Positions 10,144-19,547 are shown, counted from the first letter of the stretch. The stretch is DNA of 64,000 nt from Terrirhizobium terrae (GCF_030323265.1 NZ_CP104990.1:62001-126000), one strand, 5' to 3'. Numbers and translations are program-made. Notes: a model not told the origin generated them from the letters alone.

Positions 10144-12033
10144 TCATGGTTTGGGGACACCCTCGGGCCGCAGTGCCTTCTTCAAGGCGGCGATGCGGAA
10201 GATGGCATTGGCCGCGCCATAACCCCGGTAGCCCTTGCGTTCGACGATCTCGAAGAAGAAGCCTTCGCCATAGGTGGTGCTGTAGAGCTGGAAATATTCG
10301 CCGTGCTCGTCGCGGTCATAGAGGATGTTGCCGGCTTTGAGCCGCTCGGTCAGGTTTGGATCTAGGCCGAAACGGGCTTCGACATCGCCGTAATAATTCG
10401 GTGAAATCGGCAGCGGCTTGAAACCGTTCTGCCGGAGTGCTTCCGCCGTCGCGAAGATGTCGTCCGTGCGGAAGGCAAGGTGCTGAACGCCGGAGCCGAA
10501 TTTCTCTGCGATGAAATGGCCGGCAAGCGTGCGCCGGTTTTCGGCACCGTTAAGGGTGATGCGCAGCGCGCCGTCTGTGCTCTCCAGCACCTGGCTTCGG
10601 ACCACGCCTGCGGGATCGATGATATCGACCATCGGCGTTTTCCCGACCTCGAAGATCGAGCCGTAGAAGAGCAGCCATGTCAGCATCTCGTCATAGCCGA
10701 CGGTTTGGGCGATATGGTCAACCGTTTCGAGCCCTGCCGGTGTGGCCCCGGTGTCATCCGTGACCGGTTCGAAGTCTATTTCCGAAAAGCGGCCGAGATC
10801 GCTTCTGTCGTCGAGGAGGTAGATCAGCCCGCCGCCGACGCCGCGGATCGCGGGTATTGCAACTTCGCCTTCCGTGACTGGCTGTTCGAATGGCTCGGCC
10901 CCGAGCGCAATAGCTCGTGCATATGTCTCGCGCGCGTCATCGACAACAAGCGCAATGGCATAGGCGGAGACGCCGTGGACGGCGAAGGTGGCGTTGGCGA
11001 AACCCTTCTCATCCGTGTTGACGATGATGCGGATGTCGCCCTGGCCGAACAGGTCCACGCGCTTGCTGCGGTGCTTCGCGAGGCGGCGGAAGCCGAGGGT
11101 GTGAAGGATGCCCGTGAGGTCGGCGGCGTCTTTCGGATCGGCGGAAAATTCGACGAAGCCGACGCCTTTGACCTTTGCCCTGTCCGGCATGGAAGGCAGT
11201 TGCGACGCCGTTGATTGTGTGGCGCGGCGGACCTGATCGCCGAGATAGATGAGCGAGCGATGACCATCGGCGGCAATCGAACGGGTAGACCCGCCGCGGA
11301 ACTGGTCGTTGAAGATTTCCAGCGAGTAATAGCCGTCATAACCGGTATCGGCGATTGCCGTCGTAAATTCGGTGACGGGCAGGTCGCCTTCGCCCGGCAT
11401 GCTGCGGAAATGGCGGCTCCAGTAGAGGAGATCCATCTCGATCTGCGGCGCATCGGCCAGCTGAACGATGAAGATCTTGTCCTTCGGGATTGAGCGGATC
11501 GAGTTGACGTCGATCCTGCGTGACAGGGTGTGGAAGCTGTCGAGGATTAGCCCGATATTGGGATGGTCCGCCCGGCGGACGATCTCCCAGGCGTCGCGAT
11601 GGTCGTGGATATGGCGGCCCCATGCGAGCGCTTCGTAACCGACCCTGAGGCCACGCTTCGCCGCCCGCTCGCCGAGTTCGTGGAAATCCGCCGCAGCCCG
11701 GTCGATGCCGCCGAGCGATACCGGGGAGACGTTGGAACAGACAAGGACGAGATCGGTGCCCAGTTCCTGCATGATATCGAACTTGCGCTCGGCACGATCG
11801 AATGTGCGGCTGCGATGCGGCTCCGGCATGCCCTCGAAATCGCGAAAGGGCTGGAAGAGCGTAATCTCCAGCCCGTGGTCGCGCACCATGCGGCCGACAT
11901 CCGCCGGGCTGCCGTCGAAGGCTAGGAAATCGTTTTCGAAGATTTCGACGCCGTCGAAGCCCGCGCGGGCAATGGCATCGAGCTTGTCCGGCAATTCGCC
12001 GCTGATGGATACGGTCGCAATCGAAGTCTTCAT
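10144..12033 (-). CDS. quiC: 3-dehydroshikimate dehydratase, QuiC type (TIM barrel fused to HPPD-like domain)
   Basis: A 629-residue two-domain enzyme converting 3-dehydroshikimate to protocatechuate. Residues 1 to about 280 form a xylose-isomerase-like TIM barrel with candidate metal-ligand segments GYEALAWGRHIHDH, LILDSFHTLSRR, FIVQLADAPQ and YSLEIFNDQF. Residues about 290-620 are a vicinal-oxygen-chelate module like 4-hydroxyphenylpyruvate dioxygenase, with VDHIAQTVGYDEMLTWLLFY, GVQHLAFRTDDIF and FFFEIVERKGYRGYGAAN. The fused form is the one known as QuiC/QsuB-like. It is 19 bases downstream of the shikimate dehydrogenase gene, so together they would take quinate or shikimate to protocatechuate. 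Confidence 0.92.
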   Translation of the reverse strand: MKTSIATVSISGELPDKLDAIARAGFDGVEIFENDFLAFDGSPADVGRMVRDHGLEITLFQPFRDFEGMPEPHRSRTFDRAERKFDIMQELGTDLVLVCSNVSPVSLGGIDRAAADFHELGERAAKRGLRVGYEALAWGRHIHDHRDAWEIVRRADHPNIGLILDSFHTLSRRIDVNSIRSIPKDKIFIVQLADAPQIEMDLLYWSRHFRSMPGEGDLPVTEFTTAIADTGYDGYYSLEIFNDQFRGGSTRSIAADGHRSLIYLGDQVRRATQSTASQLPSMPDRAKVKGVGFVEFSADPKDAADLTGILHTLGFRRLAKHRSKRVDLFGQGDIRIIVNTDEKGFANATFAVHGVSAYAIALVVDDARETYARAIALGAEPFEQPVTEGEVAIPAIRGVGGGLIYLLDDRSDLGRFSEIDFEPVTDDTGATPAGLETVDHIAQTVGYDEMLTWLLFYGSIFEVGKTPMVDIIDPAGVVRSQVLESTDGALRITLNGAENRRTLAGHFIAEKFGSGVQHLAFRTDDIFATAEALRQNGFKPLPISPNYYGDVEARFGLDPNLTERLKAGNILYDRDEHGEYFQLYSTTYGEGFFFEIVERKGYRGYGAANAIFRIAALKKALRPEGVPKP

Positions 12034-12052
12034 GCGGGCTCCTTCACCGTTG

Positions 12053-12916
12053 CTAAGCCGTCGTCATCCTGTCGAAATGGCGGCGCATGCGCACCGCGTC
12101 GGGCTCACGGCCGGTCAGAAGCCGGAAGGCGCCAACGGCCTGGAATACGGCCATGCCGCCGCCATTCAGGGTTCGGCAACCGATGGCTCTCGCCTGCCGA
12201 AGAAGTTCGGTCTCCAGCGGAAAATAGACGATCTCGGCGACCCAGTGATGCGAGGCCAGCAATTCTGCCGGCAGGGGCAGGCCCGGGTAGTTTGCCATTC
12301 CTGTAGGGGTTGCGTGGATGAGGCCGGAGGCCTCGCGCATGGCGGACGCGAGGTCTTTTCCCGTGACGATCGTGGCGGCGGGGAAGAGGGCGGACATGGT
12401 GGCGGCCAATTGCCGAGAGCGCGCGTCATCCTGGTCGAAGACGGTGAGATGCCTGAGCCCGAGCGAGAGGATTGCGTAGGCCGTCGCGACACCGGCACCA
12501 CCGGCGCCGATCTGCACGGCAGAAGCCATATCAACGCCGGAAAGACCGCCGCGAAAACTTTCGGCAAAACCCCACCAGTCGGTATTGTGGCCATATCGCC
12601 TGCCATCCTTGAAGACGACGGTGTTGACCGCGCCGATGGCGCGCGCCTCCGGCGACAACTCGTCGAGATGGGGGATGACGAGCTGCTTGCAGGGATGGGT
12701 GATGTTGAGGCCTGAAAAACCGCGTGCCTCGGCATCGTCCAGCAATTTTGGAAGCGCATCCGGGACAAGGCCGCGGGCGGCAAGGTCGATAAGCTCGTAA
12801 GTGTAGGAAAAGCCCTGCGCCCTGCCTTCCTCCATGTGCATTGCCGGTGTCAGCGATGCCTGGATGCCGGTGCCGATGAGGCCGGCCATCAGGGGCTTTA
12901 CCAACGTATCGGCCAT
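12053..12916 (-). CDS. quinate/shikimate dehydrogenase (AroE family, catabolic)
   Basis: 287 residues. N-terminal substrate domain with GLIGTGIQASLTPAMH (the usual Ser-x-Ser region reads SLT) and SGLNITHPCKQLVIPHLDEL, carrying the catalytic Lys equivalent. Then AVNTVVFKDGRRYGHNTDWW (Asn-Thr-Asp motif) and a Rossmann segment IGAGGAGVATAYAI. It oxidises shikimate, and perhaps quinate, to the dehydro form in the cytoplasm. Its position between a TRAP binding protein and QuiC argues for a catabolic role rather than biosynthetic AroE. Preference for NAD or NADP is not clear from the sequence. Confidence 0.9.
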   Translation of the reverse strand: MADTLVKPLMAGLIGTGIQASLTPAMHMEEGRAQGFSYTYELIDLAARGLVPDALPKLLDDAEARGFSGLNITHPCKQLVIPHLDELSPEARAIGAVNTVVFKDGRRYGHNTDWWGFAESFRGGLSGVDMASAVQIGAGGAGVATAYAILSLGLRHLTVFDQDDARSRQLAATMSALFPAATIVTGKDLASAMREASGLIHATPTGMANYPGLPLPAELLASHHWVAEIVYFPLETELLRQARAIGCRTLNGGGMAVFQAVGAFRLLTGREPDAVRMRRHFDRMTTA

Positions 12917-12974
12917 GGGGAATGCCTCGTGATTGACGGATGAGCCGGCCCCGTGAAGGGCCGGCGATTGCTTT

Positions 12975-13985
12975 TCACTTGCGGGCTGTCTCCAGCTCCT
13001 TGAAGAGAAGCGTGACGGTGTCCTGGCCGATATCGGGGGTGAACTTCTCGATCAGCGGCTTGACGGCATCGCGCAGCTTCTGGAGTTCTTCGGGAGAAAG
13101 CTCGGTGACCTGCATGCCGGTCGCCTTGATCTCCTCAAGCGCCTTCACTTCCGCCTCGCGGGAGGTCTTGCGCTGGAAATCGCGCGCCTCGACGGCGGCA
13201 TCCTGCAGGACCTGCTGCTCCTCGCCGTTCAACTGGTCCCAGATCATCTTGCTGATCAGGACGATCTGCGGGTTGTACTGGTGCCGGGTTACGGTCAGGT
13301 ATTTCTGAACTTCGAAGAATTTTGCATTGAGAATGTTGGCATAGGGATTTTCCTGCCCGTCTACCGCTCCGGTTTCCAGCGCTGGGTAAAGCTCGGGATA
13401 GGGCATGGGCACGGCATTGGCGCCGAGTGAGCTGAACAGCGCGATCGGGATCGGCGATTGCAGCGTGCGGATCTTCAGGCCCTTGATGTCTTCAAGCTTG
13501 GCGATCGGGCGGCGGTTATTGGTGACGTTGCGGAAGCCGAGCTCCCAATAGGCCAGCCCGACCAGTCCGACGGACGGCAGCTTGTCGGCGAGGCTCTTGC
13601 CGAACGGCCCGTCCATGACCTTGTCCGCTTCCTCGCCGCTGTCGAACAGGAAGGGCAGGTCGACGGCGCCGAAGGACTTGTTGAGGCTTGCCATGATGCC
13701 GGCATTCAGCACCAGCATTTCCACCGTGCCGCCCTGCAGCGAGGCGACCGTCTGTAGGTCGCCGCCAAGCGCACCGCCCGGGAAGAGGTTCACGACCATC
13801 TTGCCGCCGCTCTTCTCCTTGACGATCTCGGCGAATTTTTCCATGCCGGTGACCTGCGGATGGCCCTTGCTGTTGGCGGCCGCGAATTTCAGCGTGTGCT
13901 GCCGGATTTCGGCGAGCGCATTCCCGCTGCCGGCGAGCAGCGGAATGGATGCGGCGAGCGCCGCTATCATCAATCTCTTCAGCAT
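12975..13985 (-). CDS. TRAP transporter substrate-binding protein, DctP family
   Basis: 336 residues with a Sec signal (MLKRLMIAALAASIPLLAGS to ALA, about 26 residues). DctP features are KFAAANSKGHPQVTGMEKFA, GGALGGDLQTVASLQGG, the carboxylate-binding Arg in GLKIRTLQSPIPIALF, and PYPELYPALETGAVDGQEN. The start at 13985 follows GGAGGA. It would bind an organic acid, here probably quinate or shikimate given the two following genes. No DctQ or DctM membrane subunit lies beside it, so it must use permease subunits encoded elsewhere, or the system has been split. It is the promoter-proximal gene of the operon. Confidence 0.9.
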   Translation of the reverse strand: MLKRLMIAALAASIPLLAGSGNALAEIRQHTLKFAAANSKGHPQVTGMEKFAEIVKEKSGGKMVVNLFPGGALGGDLQTVASLQGGTVEMLVLNAGIMASLNKSFGAVDLPFLFDSGEEADKVMDGPFGKSLADKLPSVGLVGLAYWELGFRNVTNNRRPIAKLEDIKGLKIRTLQSPIPIALFSSLGANAVPMPYPELYPALETGAVDGQENPYANILNAKFFEVQKYLTVTRHQYNPQIVLISKMIWDQLNGEEQQVLQDAAVEARDFQRKTSREAEVKALEEIKATGMQVTELSPEELQKLRDAVKPLIEKFTPDIGQDTVTLLFKELETARK

Positions 13986-14098
13986 CTTGTCCTCCTCCCA
14001 AAGGAACGGTGAGCGCAACGGCCAATGCTGTGTCCGTCGACCGCGTCTCGTCTGCCTGCCTTCTTGTCTCCCTGAGCCCGGAACCTCCATTCCGGGCC

Positions 14099-14201
14099 CG
14101 GAGCATTTCCGCCCCTCTTTGAAACGCGAAACTGCTCCTTCTATTCGTTTCTACGCAATTCCGGACGCAAAACCGGTTCCCACTTTTGCTGGAATTGCTT
14201 T
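14099..14201. repeat. rhizobial intergenic mosaic element (RIME1-like), copy 2
   Basis: Same two-part organisation as the copy at 4084-4190: GGAGCATTTCCGC...GCTCC, then ACGCAATTCCGGACGCAAAA...TTTTGCTGGAATTGCTTTGG. It lies in the 422-base divergent region between the dctP-type gene and tetR. The rest of that region, about 14202-14407, holds the tetR promoter with no other motif I can support. Confidence 0.75.
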
Positions 14202-14407
14202 GGCCCTCCTGACGTCCGCGAGCCCGGCGCATAAGCTGCGGGCTTCCGATCCTCCAATCGCTTCGGACGACAACCACAAAATGTACGAACTGGTGAGTAT
14301 GTCAAGAAAATACGCGGATGCTGGACTTGAGGCGTCCGCTCCGGTCAGATGGGGGAGAGGCGGAGAAGGCGGAAGCGATTCCGCAGCAGAATGATAGAGG
14401 TTTCAGC

Positions 14408-15073
14408 ATGTCGGCGAGGTCCGCAAACAGCAGGAAAAACGATCCCGAGCGGACCAAGGCCGATATTCTGGACGTCGCGACGGAGGAGTTCGCGGCCAAC
14501 GGTCTGACCGGTGGTCGCGTCGATGCGATCGCCGAAAAGACCCGCACGTCGAAGCGGATGATCTACTATTATTTCGGCAGCAAGGAAGCGCTTTATCTGG
14601 CCGTGCTGGAGCGATCCTACCGGGCGATCCGCAGTCTGGAGGCCGATCTCAAGCTTACCGATCTGCCGGCGGACGAGGCGCTGCGCGTGCTGGTTTCGAC
14701 GACTTTCGACCATGACGAGGCCCATCCGGATTTCATCCGGCTCGTCAGCGTCGAGAACATCAACAATGCCCTGCATATGCAACGCTCGGAAGAGATCCGC
14801 GATCTCAACGTTTCGATCATCAACACGCTGGACGACATTATTGCCCGCGGCGTGAAGGAAGGCGTCTTCAGGCGCCGGCCGGAGGCGCTCGACGTGCATA
14901 TGCTGATCAGCGCCTTCTGTTTCTTCCGGGTCTCGAACCGACACACGTTCGGTACGATCTTCCGGCTCGATCTCTCCGAGCCGCAACTCATGTCGCGACA
15001 TCGGCAGATGATTGCCGATGCGGTGCTGAGCTATCTCATGACGCCCGAGGAAAAACAGGCGGCGTCCGGCTAA
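14408..15073 (+). CDS. TetR-family repressor, probable regulator of the quinate/shikimate operon
   Basis: 221 residues. The N-terminal TetR helix-turn-helix spans about residues 14-60: RTKADILDVATEEFAANGLT then KRMIYYYFGSKEALYLAVLE. The C-terminal half is an all-helical ligand domain of the PsrA/TetR_C_33 kind. The start at 14408 was chosen because the HTH begins normally from it; the frame extends upstream without a conserved part. It is divergent from dctP-aroE-quiC, the usual arrangement for a local regulator. The inducer, possibly quinate or protocatechuate, is inference. Confidence 0.85.
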   Translation: MSARSANSRKNDPERTKADILDVATEEFAANGLTGGRVDAIAEKTRTSKRMIYYYFGSKEALYLAVLERSYRAIRSLEADLKLTDLPADEALRVLVSTTFDHDEAHPDFIRLVSVENINNALHMQRSEEIRDLNVSIINTLDDIIARGVKEGVFRRRPEALDVHMLISAFCFFRVSNRHTFGTIFRLDLSEPQLMSRHRQMIADAVLSYLMTPEEKQAASG

Positions 15074-15177
15074 AGCGTGTCGCGATCCCTCGGATCTCGC
15101 TCTCACGCTTTTAGCTCCTTGTTTTGTCGCATGTCTTTGTCCCGAAACCGGAGCCATTTTCGGGAGACATGCTTTAG
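15072..15177. repeat. rhizobial intergenic mosaic element, second type
   Basis: AAAGCGTG...CACGCTTT arms flank TCGCGATCCCTCGGATCTCG, followed by GTCGCATGTC...GAGACATGC arms around CCGAAACCGG...CATTTTCGGG. It is a bipartite palindrome between the convergent tetR and gntR genes and begins inside the tetR stop. It is the same architectural class as the RIME copies, with a different sequence. It may serve as a bidirectional terminator. Confidence 0.65.
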
Positions 15178-16009
15178 AGGCTGCTGCCCTCACCATCCTC
15201 GCTCCCGTCGGCTTTCGCGGCCTCCTGTGAGCGTTTTCCGGCTCTCTTGTTGCGCTCCATCGTCATCCGGTACTGGTAGCGATCGGTGCGGTAGAGGATG
15301 CGGATGAACTCGACAGGCTTGCCGGTCGTATCGAAGACCGTGCGGGCGATGGCGAGAAGCGGCGTCCCGACCTGGACGCCGAGCGCCTGGGCAATCTTCG
15401 GGTCCGCCAGCGAGGCGCTGAAGGCCTGCTGGGCACTGCCGATCCTGATGCCGTTCTTTTCCAGAAGCCCCATCAGGGAGCCGGAATTCATGTCCTCCTC
15501 GGTGAAGTTGCGCCCGATATGGCCGGGCACGAAACTGACGAGGTAGGAGAAGGGCTCGCCATTGTAGCTGCGCACGCGCACGGCGCGCTGGACCAACTCC
15601 GTGGAGCCGACCTGCAGCTCCTGCTGGGCGTCGACGGGGGCAGAACGAAGCCGAATTCGAGCACCTGCGCCTTGGTGCGCACGCCCATGTCGAACAGGTT
15701 TTCCAGAAGGCCGTCGATATTGGCGGGCACGGTGGAGGCCAGTTCGCGGTTGACGATGCGCGTGCCGGCGCCGCGTCGCCTCTCGACCAGTCCCTGCTGC
15801 GCCAGATCGTTGATGGCGCGCGCGACTGTGATGCGCGAGACATCGAATTCCCGGGCGAGTTCCATCTCCGCCGGCAGCGTGCCTTTCTGCCCGTAATAGC
15901 CCTGCTCGATCCGCTCGCGCAGCACGAGATGCACCTGGTGATAGAGCGGGGTGGGGATATCTGCCGGCGAGCGAACGAGCGGCGTATTCGCGATGGGGCC
16001 GTCTGTCAT
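15174..16009 (-). CDS. GntR-family regulator, HutC/UTRA subfamily (frame broken at 15636-15640)
   Basis: 278 residues if one base is added. The N-terminal winged helix reads PLYHQVHLVLRERIEQGYYG, TLPAEMELAREFDVSRITVA, then ARAINDLAQQGLVERRRGAG. The C-terminal UTRA effector domain continues in another frame with VRSYNGEPFSYLVSFVPGHI, LLEKNGIRIGSAQQAF and VEFIRILYRTDRYQYRM. The frame change falls in a G5 run (plus strand); G6 would give LPPVDAQQELQVG. The start at 16009 has GGGGAAGGA 7 bases upstream. It is the distal gene of the 16.3-22.8 kb cluster and is the best candidate for its ligand-responsive regulator. A HutC-like GTnTAnAC site is about 210 bases upstream. Confidence 0.82.
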
Positions 16010-16221
16010 ATCAAAATCCTTCCCCTTTGACGCTGCGGGCAAAGCCGGCAGCAGGGATCACATCAACCGCAACAACACCTGGTGCGCCGCTGGCAAATCA
16101 GGGTTGAGGACACGAATAACATTTTCTTCCCTCAGGCCGTCCAGTGCTTCTTGGGGGATACCCTGTGCACAACGTCCTGCATGAATTGCGCGGTGTACCC
16201 GTCAGGTAGGCGACTGCGACA

Positions 16222-16229
16222 GTATACAC
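16222..16229. promoter_or_regulatory. HutC-type operator candidate upstream of gntR
   Basis: GTATACAC (GTGTATAC on the minus strand) fits the GT-n-TA-n-AC pattern bound by HutC-subfamily GntR proteins. It sits in the 285-base gap between gntR and the permease gene, and a weaker GTGTACCC lies at 16193-16200. Autoregulation is plausible. The rest of the gap shows no gene. Confidence 0.35.
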
Positions 16230-16294
16230 GTTTCCGTGAAGGCTTGCCGATACGTCGATTGTCCACCCTAAGGGTTACAGCCGCGACCGATATC

Positions 16295-17071
16295 TTAAGC
16301 CTCAATCGCTCTTGGCAGCGGCGTGCCAGGGGTGAGGTAGCGGCGCATCATCACCACGAGGAAGTAGAGGATCAGGCCGAGCGCCGTCAGGATGAAGATG
16401 ACGCCGAACATGGACTGGACGTCGAAGGCGTTGAGCGTCGACACCGCCATGTAGCCGAGGCCCTGGCTGCCGCCGAGATATTCGCCGACGATGGCGCCGA
16501 TCGTGGCGAGCACGATGCCGACTTCCATGCCGGTCAGGATGAAGGGCAGGGCGCTCGGCAGTTCGACATCGCGAAACGTCTGCCAGCGGCTGGCATTGAG
16601 CGCCAGCATCACGTCGCGATGGCCGGTCTCGACCGATTTGATGCCGAGGATCGTATTGGTCATGATCGGGAAGAAGGAGATCACGGCGGCAAGCACGATC
16701 TTCGACGTCACGCCGAAGCCGAACCAGACGATGAAGAGCGGGATGAGCGCGACCTTGGGCATGACCTGCAGGCCGACGATCAGCGGATTGAGCGTCTGTT
16801 CGAGCCAGCGGATCTTGCCCAGGAGCCCGCCGAAGACGATGCCGATGATGACGGCGATGATGAAGCCTGCGACGATTTCGTAGAGCGTGATCAGCGTGTG
16901 CTGCCAGGTGCGCGGATCGCTCAGGAGCTTGACGATCGCCTTGCCGACCTCGAGAGGCGAGGGAAGGATGAAGGGCGAGACGGAGAAGATCGTCACATAG
17001 GCATGCCAGATGGCAATGAGGGCGATCAGGACCAGTGGCGTGGCGAACCAGGCGGCGTTGTTTTTGGACAT
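16295..17071 (-). CDS. ABC transporter permease, SsuC/TauC type
   Basis: A 258-residue inner-membrane protein with about six hydrophobic segments. The EAA region reads LPSALPFILTGMEVGIVLAT, with the preceding cytoplasmic LALNASRWQTFRDVELP. The loop FIVWFGFGVTSKIVLAAVIS is typical of nitrate/sulfonate/taurine and NMT1-type importers. It pairs with the ATPase 19 bases upstream and the Tat-type binding protein further up the operon. Substrate specificity cannot be deduced from the permease. Confidence 0.88.
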   Translation of the reverse strand: MSKNNAAWFATPLVLIALIAIWHAYVTIFSVSPFILPSPLEVGKAIVKLLSDPRTWQHTLITLYEIVAGFIIAVIIGIVFGGLLGKIRWLEQTLNPLIVGLQVMPKVALIPLFIVWFGFGVTSKIVLAAVISFFPIMTNTILGIKSVETGHRDVMLALNASRWQTFRDVELPSALPFILTGMEVGIVLATIGAIVGEYLGGSQGLGYMAVSTLNAFDVQSMFGVIFILTALGLILYFLVVMMRRYLTPGTPLPRAIEA

Positions 17072-17090
17072 TTAAGCCTCCTTTTCTGGC

Positions 17091-17918
17091 TCAGGCGAAA
17101 GAATCGAGGCGCTTGCGCAGCTCGAGTTCGTGGGCCTGGAATTCGGGCGTAGACTGGTCGTAGCTGCTGCGTGGCCGGGCGATCGAGATGTCGCGGATCG
17201 TGTCCATCTTGCCTGGACGCGGCGAGAGCAGAAGTACCCGGTCGGCGAGGAACACGGCTTCGCGGATCGAATGCGTGACGAGAACGACGGTGCAGCCGCT
17301 CTCCATCCAGATGCGTTGCAGTTCAAGGTTCATTTGTTCGCGGGTCATGGCGTCGAGCGCGCCGAAGGGCTCGTCCATCAGGAGGATCTGCGGTCTCGTG
17401 CTGAGCGCGCGGGCAATCGCGGCGCGCTGGCGCATGCCGCCGGAGAGTTCGCGCGGCCAGCGTTTCTCGAAACCCTTGATGCCGACCAGTTCGCAGAGTT
17501 CGGCGGCGCGGCGGCGGCGCTCTTCCTTACCGATGCCCCTGAGCTTGAGGGGAAGCGCGATATTGTCCTCGATCGTCATCCAGGGGAACATGTTGGCGTC
17601 CTGGAAGACGACGCCGAGTTCCTGCATGACCTTGTCGTTGCGGCGGTTGCCGGTCCATAGCGGCTGGCCGTTGATCTCGACCGTGCCTTCGGTGGATTTC
17701 AAGAGGCCGGCGATGATGCGCATCAGGGTCGTCTTGCCGCAGCCGGAGGGCCCAAGAAGAACGAGGAACTCGCCCTTGGCGATGTCGAGATTGACGCCGG
17801 TCAGCGCCAGGACCGTGCCCTTGTCCACGCCATAGCGCTGCTCGACCTTTGAGAGCCGGATGCCTGCGCCCTTGGCGCTTGTTGGGGCCGGATCGGCCAA
17901 TGCTGCGTTGACTGTCAT
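17091..17918 (-). CDS. ABC transporter ATPase, SsuB/TauB type
   Basis: 275 residues. Walker A GPSGCGKTT (56-64), Q-loop VFQDANMFPWMTIEDN, signature ELSGGMRQRAAIARAL, Walker B ILLMDEPFGALDAMT and switch THSIREAVFLADR are all present. Its ATG overlaps the stop of the upstream cysteine hydrolase gene (ATGA), showing coupled expression. It energises the importer formed with the downstream permease and the upstream binding protein. Confidence 0.9.
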   Translation of the reverse strand: MTVNAALADPAPTSAKGAGIRLSKVEQRYGVDKGTVLALTGVNLDIAKGEFLVLLGPSGCGKTTLMRIIAGLLKSTEGTVEINGQPLWTGNRRNDKVMQELGVVFQDANMFPWMTIEDNIALPLKLRGIGKEERRRRAAELCELVGIKGFEKRWPRELSGGMRQRAAIARALSTRPQILLMDEPFGALDAMTREQMNLELQRIWMESGCTVVLVTHSIREAVFLADRVLLLSPRPGKMDTIRDISIARPRSSYDQSTPEFQAHELELRKRLDSFA

Positions 17919-18526
17919 GCTCTTGTTCCATTCAACATGCTGCTCGCCTCCTTGATCGTGACGAGCTTTGCGAACCCGAAGGCCATGGCGGCAAGCGATG
18001 CCTCGTGCCTGGCCTCGTCGAAGTCGGCACAGGCATCCGTGACGACGAAGGTCTTGTAGTCGCGCTGGCCGAGGTCGCGGACGGTGCTCTCGACGCACAT
18101 CGACGTCGTGACACCGGTGACGAACACGGTGCCGACATTCCGTTCGGCCAGAAGGGCCTCGAGCCCGGTGCCGACGAGAGCGGAATAGCGGGTCTTGTCG
18201 ATGACGATGTCATCCCCGGCGGGATGCACGATCTCCGACAGGCACTCGTCGCCGCTGCCGCGCCTCAAAGCGCCGATCTTGGCGAGCCCGGGCCTGATGG
18301 AGGCGATCAGTTCGCCGCCATCCGAATAATCGGGCTCGAAGACCATGCGCGTCCAGATCACTGTTGCGCCACGCTCGCGGGCAAGTGCCGCCAGCCCGTT
18401 GCAACGCACCGCCGCCTCGCGCATCGTGTCGATCGGGCGACCCTGTTGCGCCATCGATCCCGTGGCATCGCAGAACGACACCTGCGGATCGATGACGATG
18501 AGGGCCGTGCCGGTTGCGCCGGACAT
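17915..18526 (-). CDS. cysteine hydrolase, isochorismatase/N-carbamoylsarcosine amidase family
   Basis: 203 residues, cytoplasmic. The Asp-Lys-Cys triad is visible: ALIVIDPQVSFCD (Asp about 12), VIDKTRYSAL (Lys) and FVTGVTTSMCVESTVRD (Cys). Family members hydrolyse C-N amide bonds in small molecules such as N-carbamoylsarcosine, maleamate, nicotinamide or ureidoacrylate. Its start overlaps the binding-protein stop (TGATG) and its stop overlaps the ATPase start, so it sits inside the transporter operon. That suggests the imported compound or a product of it is an amide. The substrate is unknown. Confidence 0.86.
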   Translation of the reverse strand: MSGATGTALIVIDPQVSFCDATGSMAQQGRPIDTMREAAVRCNGLAALARERGATVIWTRMVFEPDYSDGGELIASIRPGLAKIGALRRGSGDECLSEIVHPAGDDIVIDKTRYSALVGTGLEALLAERNVGTVFVTGVTTSMCVESTVRDLGQRDYKTFVVTDACADFDEARHEASLAAMAFGFAKLVTIKEASSMLNGTRA

Positions 18527-19547
18527 CACGGGAACGCCAGCAGGCGCGCCGAGTCGTCGTAGAAATTCTGGTCGGCAAGCTCCGGAATGAGGTCGGCCTT
18601 GACCATGAGGCTGTAAGCGGAGGTCCATGCTTCCGCGTTCGACTTCAGCTTCTCGGTCTCGGCACGCTTCAGGTTCTTGGCGGCATACTGGAGGACGGCA
18701 AGTCCCTTATCGTCGCGGGCGGCTTCGGCAAGCTGGTACTTTTCGTTCATCGAAGCGAGGATAGGGGAGACGTCCGTTGCGCCGGCAATCGCGCTGACGG
18801 ATTCGTAGATGGCGGCCAGGAACTTGGCGATCACATCCTTCTTCTCGGCGAGCTGCGCCTTGGAGGTCATGTAGACCTGGCCGGGGCAACGGGCGATCTC
18901 GTCGGTGGACCAGGCGAGGACCGGCTCGCTGGTCGACTGCAGCTGGAAGGCCGTGTCGTTGGTGGCGATGAAGGCGGAGATGCGGCCCTGCTTGATGAGC
19001 TGGAAGGCGGCGGGCGCGTTGCCGACGACTTCGCGCTTCACTTCGTCCTTCGGGATGTCACGGGCGGTCAGCATCATGTCCAGAAGGTTTTCGGTGGCGC
19101 CGGCCGCCGAGACGATGCCGATCGTCTTGCCTGCCATGTCTTCCGGCTTTGCGATCGGCGCATCCTTGGAGCTGATCACATAGAAGAGGTCGCGCTGGTA
19201 GATCTCGCCGACGGCGACGATGGAGGGATCGCGGGCATAGGCCTTGATCAGGTCGGTGCCGCCGGTGCGCGAGACGAGCGCGTTGCCGGCCGTCACCTGC
19301 TGGACGGCCATCGACGAGCCGCGTCCGCCCTCTACCGTGACGTCGAGACCGTGCTTCTTGAAGATGCCGGCGCTATCGGCATAAAGCGCTTCGGAGAAGC
19401 CGATAATGTAGCCGAAGGGGTGAGGTAGGTCATCTTGACCATGTCCTGCGCCCGGGCGAGGCCCGGCATGGCAGGAAGCGCGGCGCCGACGGCGAGTGCC
19501 TGGGCGCCGATGAGGAAATTGCGTCGGTTCAGTTCGAATGTGCTCAT
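18526..19547 (-). CDS. ABC substrate-binding protein, NMT1/SsuA-like, Tat signal (frame broken at 19417-19420)
   Basis: 340 residues after restoring one base. The first frame gives a twin-arginine signal, NRRNFLIGAQALAVGAALPA ending ARAQD, then VKMTYLTP. The second frame continues GYIIGFSEALYADSAGIFKK and on to RGSSMAVQQVTAGNALVSRT. The junction is a plus-strand G4 run; G5 restores TYLTPFGYIIGF. NMT1-type features include RDLFYVISSKDAPIAKPEDM and GKTIGIVSAAGATENLLDMM. It is the periplasmic receptor of the importer whose ATPase and permease follow. The ligand is unknown; NMT1 proteins bind riboflavin, pyrimidines, sulfonates or aromatic acids. Confidence 0.83.
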
